Shown: piece after piece, positions 34,581 through 41,733 of the stretch
Layout of the letters: every line of letters starts with the position of its first letter
Numbering within the stretch: position 1 is the stretch's first letter
From: Acidobacteriota bacterium
GTDB lineage: Bacteria > Acidobacteriota > Terriglobia > Terriglobales > Acidobacteriaceae
Reading direction: 5' to 3'
NCBI GenBank assembly: GCA_021836865.1
Contig: JAKBHH010000017.1
Span: forward strand, 1 to 50,489
Length of the DNA: 50,489 bases
The notes under the pieces: generated by a model
What the model was told of the DNA's origin: nothing
The model's database searches: none
What the model saw: only the letters and a program-made list of their open reading frames with translations
Program-made: the position numbers and the translations under genes

Positions 34581-36032
34581 ATGGAAATACTCATGGTTCT
34601 AGGCTTGCCCCTTCTGGGAGCCGCTCTGCTGGCAGTCTTCGGCGCCCGCCGCTTTGCAGCCGAACTCAATGCAGGCATGAGCCTGGCCACTCTGATCGCC
34701 GCGTCCTTCCTTGTCCTGCGCGTCATCCGGCATGGACCCTTGCTCGCCGGCCATGAGCAATTCTTTGTCGATCCCTTCAATGTGTTCCTGGTCGCGCTGA
34801 CGGCCTTCGTCGGCTTCACCACCGCGCTCTTCTCTCGCCCCTACATGCGGATCGAGGAGCATCATGGGCGTTTGAACCCGGGGCGACTTCGCCTCTATCA
34901 CAGCATGTACCAGCTCTTCATGGCCGCGATGCTGCTCGCTCTTCTCACCAACAACATGGGCCTGCTCTGGGTGGCAATGGAAGCAGCTACGCTTTCGACA
35001 GTGCTGCTGGTCTCGCTCTATCGCACGCGGGCCAGCCTGGAAGCGGCCTGGAAGTATTTCATCCTGTGCGGCGTCGGTATTGCGCAGGCGCTGTTCGGCA
35101 CGATTCTGCTGTATTTTGCCGCGGAGAAGGCTCTAGGGCGTCAAGGCATGACTGCGCTCTTGTGGACCCATCTCAATGCTGTAAAGGGCCAACTCGAGCC
35201 ACGGGTTCTGGGGCTCGCGTTTGTCTTTCTTCTTGTTGGATACGGAACAAAGGTCGGGCTTGCGCCCCTGCACAACTGGCTTCCGGACGCACATGCCGAA
35301 GGCCCCACGCCTGTTTCCGCTGTACTTTCCGGACTCCTGCTGAATGTGGCGCTCTATGCGGTCATCCGTTGCAAAGTGCTTGTCGAAGGCTCAATCGGTC
35401 ATATTCTTCCAGGCCGCATGTTGATGACCTTTGGGCTCCTTTCTGCTGTGCTCGGCGCCTTTTTTATCTGGAGACAGCGCGACATCAAGCGCCTCTTCGG
35501 CTATTCCTCAATTGAACATATGGGTATCATCACATTCGCTTTCGGTCTCGGCGGCCCGGTGGCCAATTTCGCCGCTCTGCTGCACATGACCGTTCATTCG
35601 CTGACAAAGTCGTCTATCTTCTTCACTGCGGGCCACGCGTCACAGACCGCCGGGACACAGCAAATGGACGGCATTCGCGGCCTGGTAGGCATCAGCCCAA
35701 CCATTGGATGGGGACTTATGCTGGGTTCTCTTTCCATTCTTGGCATGCCGCCATTCGGCGTCTTCGCAAGCGAGTTTCTCATTCTGACAACGGCCATGCG
35801 AGAGCATCCGTGGACAACGCCATTCCTGCTGATTGCACTCGGAGTCGCTTTCGCCGGAATCTTCAGCCGCGTTCAACCGATGGTCTTTGGCGAGAGCGAT
35901 GCGCCGCCCCTGCCGCACTCTCCCGCCCTGCTGCCGGTCTTCGTTCATCTGGGAATGGTGCTGCTGCTGGGAGTCTACATGCCCGCGGCACTCGCTGAGT
36001 GGTATCGCGCGGCAGCGCGGTTGATAGGGTGA
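34581..36032 (+). CDS. hyfF: HyfF-like second antiporter-type subunit
   Basis: 483 residues, starting one base after the hyfE-like stop. Another member of the NuoL/M/N antiporter family: GYGTKVGLAPLHNWLPDAHAEGPTPVSAVLSG near 215-246 and IKRLFGYSSIEHMGIITFAFG near 300-320, with HMTVHSLTKSSIFFTAGHASQ. It is shorter than the HyfB-like protein and lacks its C-terminal extension. Together they give two channel-type subunits. HyfD, a third antiporter-type subunit of E. coli hydrogenase-4, is missing here. Confidence 0.9.
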   Translation: MEILMVLGLPLLGAALLAVFGARRFAAELNAGMSLATLIAASFLVLRVIRHGPLLAGHEQFFVDPFNVFLVALTAFVGFTTALFSRPYMRIEEHHGRLNPGRLRLYHSMYQLFMAAMLLALLTNNMGLLWVAMEAATLSTVLLVSLYRTRASLEAAWKYFILCGVGIAQALFGTILLYFAAEKALGRQGMTALLWTHLNAVKGQLEPRVLGLAFVFLLVGYGTKVGLAPLHNWLPDAHAEGPTPVSAVLSGLLLNVALYAVIRCKVLVEGSIGHILPGRMLMTFGLLSAVLGAFFIWRQRDIKRLFGYSSIEHMGIITFAFGLGGPVANFAALLHMTVHSLTKSSIFFTAGHASQTAGTQQMDGIRGLVGISPTIGWGLMLGSLSILGMPPFGVFASEFLILTTAMREHPWTTPFLLIALGVAFAGIFSRVQPMVFGESDAPPLPHSPALLPVFVHLGMVLLLGVYMPAALAEWYRAAARLIG

Positions 36033-36037
36033 TACGT

Positions 36038-37582
36038 ATGATGCATGAACCTGAAAGGTCCATTGGGAACTTACTGTCGAATCTGCCATGCAAGTCCAAG
36101 GTCGTCGGTGCTCTGGACTGGCACAGGGAGGCCGGGAATGTGCGCGCCGCCGGAGGGCAACTGTTGACTCTTTGGGGCGCGGACGATCGCGATCGCGACG
36201 GCAGTTTTCGCATCTTTGCCGCCTACCTCCTCGATGACGGGATCGAGGTCCTGGAACATGCGATGGGAAATGGTATAACTCCCACTTACCCCAGCCTTGC
36301 GGAACTGTTTCCCTGTGCCTTGCATATGGAGCGCGCGGTCTACGATCTGCTGGGGATAGCAAGCATGGAGCCCGATCATCGCGGCTGGTTGCGTCATGGG
36401 GGTTGGCCGCGGTCTGAGTTTCCTCTACGAAGGGATTTCGACGCAAGCCGGCAGTTTGCCATCGACTCGCAGCCATATCCGTTTGTCCAGGTAGAAGGCG
36501 ACGGCGTCCACGAGATCGCCGTTGGGCCGGTTCACGCCGGCACCATCGAGCCTGGGCACTTTCGATTCTCAGTGGTCGGTGAAAAGGTTCTTCGCCTTGA
36601 AGAGCGCCTTGGCTATACGCATAAAGGTGTCTCGAAGCGATTTGAGCAGATGCAGCAAGCGGAAGGGCACCGCCTTGCAGCGCGTTTATCCGGCGATTCT
36701 GCGGTCGCTTTTTCATGGGCCTATTGTGCTGCGCTGGAGGCGATCACCCATACCGGCTGTCCTCCGCGAGCCGCCAACCTGCGCGCGCTTGCACTGGAGC
36801 ACGAGCGACTCGCGAATCATCTGGGTGACCTGGGAGCGCTGGGCAATGACGCCGGATTTGCCTTTGGACTCACCCAATTCTCGCGCATGAAAGAGGACCT
36901 TCTTAGGTTGAATGTAGCCGCCTTTGGAGCACGCTATCTGCTTGACTTCGTCCAGCCGGGTGGAGTGGCAACGGAATTGCCCGAAGATACGCCTCGGCTA
37001 CTTCTCGATCATTACCTGGTGCTGGAAGAGAGGGTTTCCGGTCTGCGCGTCATCTACGATAACCATGCAGGCCTCCAGGATCGCTTTCGCGAAGCGGGAA
37101 CTCTGAGCCGGGAATCGGCGGTAAAACTCGGCGCAGTCGGCCTGGCCGGGCGCGCCTCCGGCGTTCCTCTCGACCTGCGCGTGCATCATCCATGGCCGCC
37201 CTACGACCGGATGAAGCCTAAGCTCGTAATGCAATCCACGGGCGATGTCGCGGCGCGCGTCTACCAGAGGTTTGACGAGGTATTCGAATCGCTTCGGCTC
37301 TGCCGCATGATCCTTGAGAACTCCGTTGCAGGGCCGATACAGGCAGATTGCCCGCTGGCTGAACCGGATCGCCTCGGACTCGGCCTGATCGAATCCTGGC
37401 GCGGTCCGGTGATCATCGCACTGGAAAGCGGCCCCGGCGGGACCATCCGCCGTTGCCATGCACACGATTCTTCATGGCAGAACTGGCCTCTGATCGAATA
37501 CGCAATCCTCAGCAACATCGTGCCTGATTTTCCATTGATCAACAAATCCTTCAACCTGTCCTACAGCGGACATGACGGATGA
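36038..37582 (+). CDS. hyfG: HyfG-like (NuoCD fusion) large subunit lacking all Ni ligands
   Basis: 514 residues from the ATG at 36038 with AGGGTG upstream; a GTG at 36029 overlapping the hyfF stop is an alternative. Residues 1-150 are NuoC-like (FPCALHMERAVYDLLGI near 91-107). Residues 160-514 are the large-subunit domain, with VGPVHAGTIEPGHFRF near 162-177 and LEERLGYTHKGVSKRFE near 187-203. Where a hydrogenase has RxCGxC, this protein has R216-LSGDS-221, with both cysteines replaced by Ser. At the C-terminus, where DPCxxC is expected, it has SFNLSYSGHDG. No CxxC occurs anywhere. It therefore cannot bind a NiFe centre and is not a hydrogenase. It fits the Ehr complexes described from genome surveys; substrate unknown. 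Confidence 0.9.
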   Translation: MMHEPERSIGNLLSNLPCKSKVVGALDWHREAGNVRAAGGQLLTLWGADDRDRDGSFRIFAAYLLDDGIEVLEHAMGNGITPTYPSLAELFPCALHMERAVYDLLGIASMEPDHRGWLRHGGWPRSEFPLRRDFDASRQFAIDSQPYPFVQVEGDGVHEIAVGPVHAGTIEPGHFRFSVVGEKVLRLEERLGYTHKGVSKRFEQMQQAEGHRLAARLSGDSAVAFSWAYCAALEAITHTGCPPRAANLRALALEHERLANHLGDLGALGNDAGFAFGLTQFSRMKEDLLRLNVAAFGARYLLDFVQPGGVATELPEDTPRLLLDHYLVLEERVSGLRVIYDNHAGLQDRFREAGTLSRESAVKLGAVGLAGRASGVPLDLRVHHPWPPYDRMKPKLVMQSTGDVAARVYQRFDEVFESLRLCRMILENSVAGPIQADCPLAEPDRLGLGLIESWRGPVIIALESGPGGTIRRCHAHDSSWQNWPLIEYAILSNIVPDFPLINKSFNLSYSGHDG

Positions 37583-38096
37583 GGCAAGCATGATTAACAC
37601 GCTATCGCGCATGATACGCACGGGCATATTGACTGAGACCTTTCCGGCTCCGGCGTCCGCTTCGCCCGCCATGGATAGGCTGCAGAAGGATATGAGAAAT
37701 ATCCTGGGCCGTGCTCTCTGCATTCGCCATGTCGATGCCGGCTCCTGCAATGGATGCGAACTCGAGATTCATGCACTCAATAATCCCTACTACAACATCG
37801 AAGGCATCGGCATGAAATTCGTAGCGAGCCCCAGACATGCCGATCTTCTGCTCGTCACGGGTCCAGTCACCGCGAACATGGAAGAGGCATTGAAACGTAC
37901 TTTGGATGCCATGCCGGACCCCAAACTCGTTGTCGCGGTGGGTGATTGCGGAGCTTGCGGCGGAGTGTTTGGGAAGAGCTACGCCAGCCGTGGTGCGGTT
38001 GCGAATGTCATTCCCGTGCAGCGAACGGTGGCCGGCTGTCCGCCCAGCCCCGTGGCAATCCTGGAGGCCATTCGGTCCGCAGTCATCGAAGCTTGA
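37572..38096 (+). CDS. hyfI: HyfI-like (NuoB-like) iron-sulfur subunit
   Basis: 174 residues; the ATG at 37572 overlaps the end of the large subunit, and an in-frame ATG at 37590 with GAGG upstream may be the real start. The four cysteines of the proximal 4Fe-4S cluster are all present: Cys59 and Cys62 in SCNGCELEIH, Cys126 in GDCGACGG, and Cys156 in GCPPSP. The acidic residue after the CxxC, typical of NuoB and Hyf/Ech small subunits, is kept. So the electron path is intact although the NiFe site of its partner is gone. Last gene of the cluster; no HyfH-type ferredoxin subunit or maturation genes follow. Confidence 0.92.
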   Translation: MTDEASMINTLSRMIRTGILTETFPAPASASPAMDRLQKDMRNILGRALCIRHVDAGSCNGCELEIHALNNPYYNIEGIGMKFVASPRHADLLLVTGPVTANMEEALKRTLDAMPDPKLVVAVGDCGACGGVFGKSYASRGAVANVIPVQRTVAGCPPSPVAILEAIRSAVIEA

Positions 38097-38207
38097 TTTG
38101 CACTCGGCTACAGCGGAGGCAGCCGGTTGGCAAGGCGAAAGATTCCTTGGCGGTCCACGGACATCCATTGGACTGCTCGATTCTGCTCCGATCCGCAAGC
38201 CTCATGA

Positions 38208-38450
38208 TCGTGCATAGCCGCTGCCCGGGAAGGGGCCGAGCGTGCGGGCTATCAAGTGGAAGGACTCGCGCCTACATCGTGGGCTCAGTGTGATATGCAG
38301 ATATACACGAACGACGCGAAGGCCCTGGGATACCAATTGAGCCGCGACGTGTCGCATCCGACGGCGACCCAGCAAGAGGCAGCGGCAACACAAAAAATCG
38401 AGCCGCAATCGGGAACCGTACAGGTCGCGCAGGGCTTGAGCGTGGGCTGA
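38208..38450 (+). pseudogene. Relic of a conjugative relaxase-helicase (TrwC/TraI, MobF type)
   Basis: In one frame, AREGAERAGYQVEGLAPTS is the sequence found just after the Walker A region of the relaxase helicase domain. It runs directly into QIYTNDAKALGYQLSRDVSH, the motif near the C-terminus of these relaxases, and then to a stop at 38448-38450. Hundreds of residues that normally separate the two parts are missing, and a TGA closes the frame at 38205. So it is an internally deleted fragment with no start. It lies in the 438-base gap after the hydrogenase-4-like genes and shows past insertion of a plasmid or conjugative element. Nothing else is recognisable at 38097-38207 or 38451-38534. 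Confidence 0.68.
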
Positions 38451-38534
38451 GGAATGATCATCTGCGGCTTTGGTGGTCGTCCAGCTTGGCTTTCCACGAG
38501 GTCAGCTTGGTGCTTGTTGTAGCTCAGCAGTTGT

Positions 38535-39548
38535 CTAGTCCGTCGTGTATAGCCTGAGCCTGATCTTGACCCTTTCGCGGTGGATGACGGCGATCTGCCT
38601 GCCGTCAGGAGAGAGAGTTGCTGACGTATACGCGGGACCGTCAATGCGGGCCACAATCTGTTTCGAGTCCACGTCGAACAGGGCGATTCTGCTGTAGCCG
38701 AAAATAGCATCCAGATCGCCGTCTGTGTAGAAATGAGCGCCTACGCAAATCGCGAGAAAGCGTCTGGGTTCAATCGCGGATACTTCACCAGAACAGTTGC
38801 CGTCGTTCGGCGTCCACCGTTCCGACGAGACCGGCTCAGGAGAGCGGCCCACCTTGGAGCTTGTCAGGACTCCGTGCTTGTCGAAGTACCAAACATGATC
38901 ATCGTCTACACGCCACGCCATGCGAGAGTAAGGAGAGGTCGAAATCCCGTATGTAGCAGCAACATTCGGGTAGGGGTCTTTCGGGGTACCCGAGCCCTGA
39001 ATTGCTAGGTCAGCTCCGGGACCCGATAATTGTGCGGGTAATCCTTGATAGAAATCGCAGTGCTCTGTGGTGCCCAGAATAGAGCAGAGAGCGAAGTCGC
39101 TTTTAGCTGATCCTGTGGGAGAAGGAAAAACTGCGCAGACCTTATTCGCTGGGCATGCAAGGCTCTGCTCCACTTTGAGATTCGGTCTCATCAGATCGAC
39201 CGTAACTCCGCGACCCACGAGTACAGCGCCAGCAGGCCCGCGCGCAAGCCTCACTGTGTCCGTGCTCTGGAGGACTTTTGCTTTTCCGTCTGTAGTGACG
39301 AAGACCAATTCGCTTAGACTTTTGCTTTTCTGCCGGTCCTGCGTTGTGCATGAGGCAATCAGCCAAACCACCAGGTTCTTATTATCGACCCATATCGCAG
39401 TGTTCGGAAAAAGCACCCAACTACCGTCACACCAGGTTGCCTTGGGTGCGAGCGGGCTCAGGTCCAATGTTTTGAACGGCGTGATGGCGGATGCAGTGCA
39501 ATCTGCAAAGCAGACTGCAAGAGCTAACATGAAGAACACCTTCCTCAT
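38535..39548 (-). CDS. Secreted protein of unknown function, propeller-like C-terminus
   Basis: 337 residues. An N-terminal signal peptide (MRKVFFMLALAVCFADCTASA) is clear. The mature protein is Cys-rich and lacks a known catalytic motif. The C-terminal third (SRIALFDVDSKQIVARIDG, then SATLSPDGRQIAVIHRERVKIRLRLY) looks like one blade of a WD40/beta-propeller, as in many acidobacterial exported proteins. It reads toward the hydrogenase-4-like cluster. The gene at 39636-40133, upstream on the same strand after 87 bases, also encodes a secreted unknown. Confidence 0.7.
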   Translation of the reverse strand: MRKVFFMLALAVCFADCTASAITPFKTLDLSPLAPKATWCDGSWVLFPNTAIWVDNKNLVVWLIASCTTQDRQKSKSLSELVFVTTDGKAKVLQSTDTVRLARGPAGAVLVGRGVTVDLMRPNLKVEQSLACPANKVCAVFPSPTGSAKSDFALCSILGTTEHCDFYQGLPAQLSGPGADLAIQGSGTPKDPYPNVAATYGISTSPYSRMAWRVDDDHVWYFDKHGVLTSSKVGRSPEPVSSERWTPNDGNCSGEVSAIEPRRFLAICVGAHFYTDGDLDAIFGYSRIALFDVDSKQIVARIDGPAYTSATLSPDGRQIAVIHRERVKIRLRLYTTD

Positions 39549-39635
39549 GGACGATAGTTTAGCGCGTCTTCCGCGAGGTCAGTTTGGCGGGCAGACTGCT
39601 TTGGACCGTGCGGCATTCGGAATCGGATCAATGGG

Positions 39636-40133
39636 CTATTGCTTCAGTTCTTCCCAGAAAGTTAGGGGCCTGACGAAGACGATGACCTCACCTGGAATCG
39701 GCGCTGCCGTCGCTTTGCCGCATGTATTCTCGCTAACAATGCCTTGCTCAAGAATCCTTTTCGTCGAAAACGTTGTGACGGCGAGCCAGGAATAGTTCGA
39801 CCCATGGCGCTGGCAAAGGGCAAACGGGATGTGGACGCGGAAGTTATCGTTGTATTTCACTACCGGATTCGCGGCCCCAGCGTTGACGCCAGCATCGTTA
39901 TCCGTAAGTCGAAACCAGGCGACACCTTCCTTGTCCGTCGGAATCGTCAACATAGAGACAATGTTGCCAATCCCAAGGTCGACCCATTTGTTTGCCATGG
40001 GTTGCCCATCACGTCCATTTACAAGCTTGATCTTGATTGTCTGGGCACCAAGGTGCAACTGAAGTGCAGCACAAGCAAGAAAAATGGAGAGAGCAGCTCT
40101 TCTGCACGCTGCGTAGATTCTTCCGCCAGTCAC
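39636..40133 (-). CDS. Secreted protein of unknown function
   Basis: 165 residues from the GTG at 40133, which has GAGGGG upstream. A signal peptide (RRAALSIFLACAALQLHLGAQ) precedes a mature part that begins IKIKLVNGRDGQPMANKWVDLGIG. This is reminiscent of the start of a carboxypeptidase-regulatory or transthyretin-like beta-sandwich domain, followed by TDKEGVAWFRL, which supports that reading. The domain call is tentative. It and the gene at 38535 are separated by 87 bases and may be an operon. Confidence 0.65.
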   Translation of the reverse strand: MTGGRIYAACRRAALSIFLACAALQLHLGAQTIKIKLVNGRDGQPMANKWVDLGIGNIVSMLTIPTDKEGVAWFRLTDNDAGVNAGAANPVVKYNDNFRVHIPFALCQRHGSNYSWLAVTTFSTKRILEQGIVSENTCGKATAAPIPGEVIVFVRPLTFWEELKQ

Positions 40134-40241
40134 TTTACCCCTCGCTCCGACCGAAATTATATAAGCGAACGCCAGGAAATCGCCGTATGAGGAATTCGCT
40201 GCCGTGGAGTCTCTGACCTACTGTTGTGCAAATTTCCTCAT

Positions 40242-40287
40242 GGCCGAGTGGTGAAGTTGGCAGCTACAGCAGACTTCGGGTCAGCCT
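40242..40287 (+). other. tRNA-like 5' fragment upstream of tRNA-Leu
   Basis: GGCCGAGTGGTGAAGTTGG followed by CAGCTACAGCAGACTTCGGG resembles the acceptor, D-arm and start of the anticodon arm of a Leu-type tRNA. No T arm or 3' acceptor follows. It ends 25 bases before the intact tRNA-Leu. Possibly a broken tRNA copy left by recombination; the match is by eye. Confidence 0.35.
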
Positions 40288-40311
40288 TTTGTATGGTCTA
40301 ATAGAGATATT

Positions 40312-40398
40312 GGCGGGTTGGCGGAACTGGCAGACGCAGAGGTCTCAAAAACCTCCGAGAGCAATCTCATATCGGTTCGATTCCGATACCCGCCACCA
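40312..40398 (+). tRNA. tRNA-Leu (anticodon CAA), CCA encoded
   Basis: Acceptor GGCGGGT pairs with ACCCGCC; the anticodon stem GAGGT/ACCTC encloses CTCAAAA, giving anticodon CAA; a long variable arm (CGAGAGCAATCTCAT) marks a class II tRNA; T arm ATCGG-TTCGATT-CCGAT. Discriminator A and CCA are encoded. Confidence 0.96.
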
Positions 40399-40474
40399 TC
40401 TGGCATCTTCCCCAAAAATCCATCCGTGGCCAGGCTCTTGCGACTCGTTAGCTGTTGTGGCTAGACTCCTTCGC

Positions 40475-41404
40475 ATGACCATATCGATTCCCCAGGTTGT
40501 CAAACTCACTGCCGCTCTGCTGCTCCCACTCGCTGCCGCTTCCAGCCAGGCGCAGGACTGGGCCAGAGCCCGGCTCGACGCATCCCCCCGCCACCACGAG
40601 TACGTTGCCCTTAAGCACGGCGGCCGCACCGTGCAGGCCTTTGTCGTGTACCCCGAGGTAAAAGACAAAGCCACCGTCGTCATTCTTATTCACGAGATAT
40701 TCGGCCTCAGCGACTGGGCCAAGGAGATGGCTGACGAACTCGCGGGGCAAGGGTTTATTGTCGTTGCGCCGGATCTGCTTTCAGGCTTTGGTCCCAACGG
40801 CGGAGGGTCCAGCGCGTTTCCCAGCCAGGATGCCACGATCAAAGCCGTCTCCGGTCTTGATCCGGACGTCGTCAACGCCGATCTGGATGCGGCCGCCGAC
40901 TACGGAAAGCATATTCCTGCGGCCAACGGCAAGATCGCTACGGTTGGGTTCTGCTGGGGCGGAAGCAAGTCATTCGCCTTCGCTGCTCACCGCAAAGATC
41001 TTTCCGCGTCCTTCGTTTTCTATGGACAGGGCCCCGCGGATGTTACTTCGATCACTGCTCCTGTTTACGGATTCTATGCCGGCAACGATGCTCGAATCGG
41101 CGCCACCATTCCGGACACGATTGCGGCCATGAAGAAAGCCGGTAAGACGTATGAGCCTGTGACCTACGATGGCGCCGGCCACGGCTTCATGCGTGCCGGA
41201 GAAGACCCTGCAAACACTGTCCCCGGCAACAAGACCGCCCGCGAGCAAGGCTTTGCTCGCCTTGTAAAGCTCCTCAACGGATTGCAAAACAAACCGACGG
41301 TGAGAAGCACAACGCACAACTACACGCTGGCCAAAAAGTCGACAGGTCCAGCCGTAACCTGCCATGACACCGGTGGGGCGTCCACGGCCGGAGCGACAAT
41401 GTAG
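40475..41404 (+). CDS. Secreted dienelactone hydrolase family protein
   Basis: 309 residues from the ATG at 40475; the in-frame extension upstream runs through the tRNA and is not coding. A signal peptide (VVKLTAALLLPLAAASSQAQ) precedes an alpha/beta-hydrolase: VVILIHEIFGLSDWAKEMADELA, then the nucleophile Cys160 in VGFCWGG, Asp205 in YAGNDARIG and His236 in GAGHGFMR. The Cys nucleophile identifies the dienelactone hydrolase branch, which opens lactone rings or cleaves small esters. Catalytic parts end near residue 275. About 35 further Thr/Ala-rich residues follow that the family does not need. Single gene. Confidence 0.88.
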   Translation: MTISIPQVVKLTAALLLPLAAASSQAQDWARARLDASPRHHEYVALKHGGRTVQAFVVYPEVKDKATVVILIHEIFGLSDWAKEMADELAGQGFIVVAPDLLSGFGPNGGGSSAFPSQDATIKAVSGLDPDVVNADLDAAADYGKHIPAANGKIATVGFCWGGSKSFAFAAHRKDLSASFVFYGQGPADVTSITAPVYGFYAGNDARIGATIPDTIAAMKKAGKTYEPVTYDGAGHGFMRAGEDPANTVPGNKTAREQGFARLVKLLNGLQNKPTVRSTTHNYTLAKKSTGPAVTCHDTGGASTAGATM

Positions 41405-41733
41405 GCTCTTCCGCGGCTCCGGGCGTGTGCGGTCAACCCGCGTGCATGCTTCCTGTGCCGCCAGTTGTTCACTGCACAGCCTCACCAGCCGCATGTGCAA
41501 TGCTTGTTCCGATCCGGCGTTCCACTGCCAGGCCGCTCCCAGCGTGAAGCACATCGAAATGGCGCCAGGCGTACTCCTCGCGGAGTTGTCAGGGTTCTTG
41601 TCTTTACGATTCTTAAATCATCGCGACAGCGGAGCGTCGGACGAGCGTTAACGCCGGCGCTCTCTTCCACTCCGGCTTGATCTCCTGTTCCACCGCGCGG
41701 TCCGGCACTCAATAAATTTGGGCCCGGATCCGA
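41405..41733. other. 329-base gap between convergent genes
   Basis: The dienelactone hydrolase and the glycosyltransferase genes converge here. I see no gene, no clear terminator hairpin with a T-run, and no repeat. Short open frames exist on both strands but none has a start signal or family similarity. Confidence 0.4.

Noticed and set aside
30884-38096. Calling the cluster a functional NiFe hydrogenase-4 or formate hydrogenlyase
   Set aside because: All four Ni-ligand cysteines are missing in the large subunit, and no maturation, formate dehydrogenase or ferredoxin-subunit genes are present.
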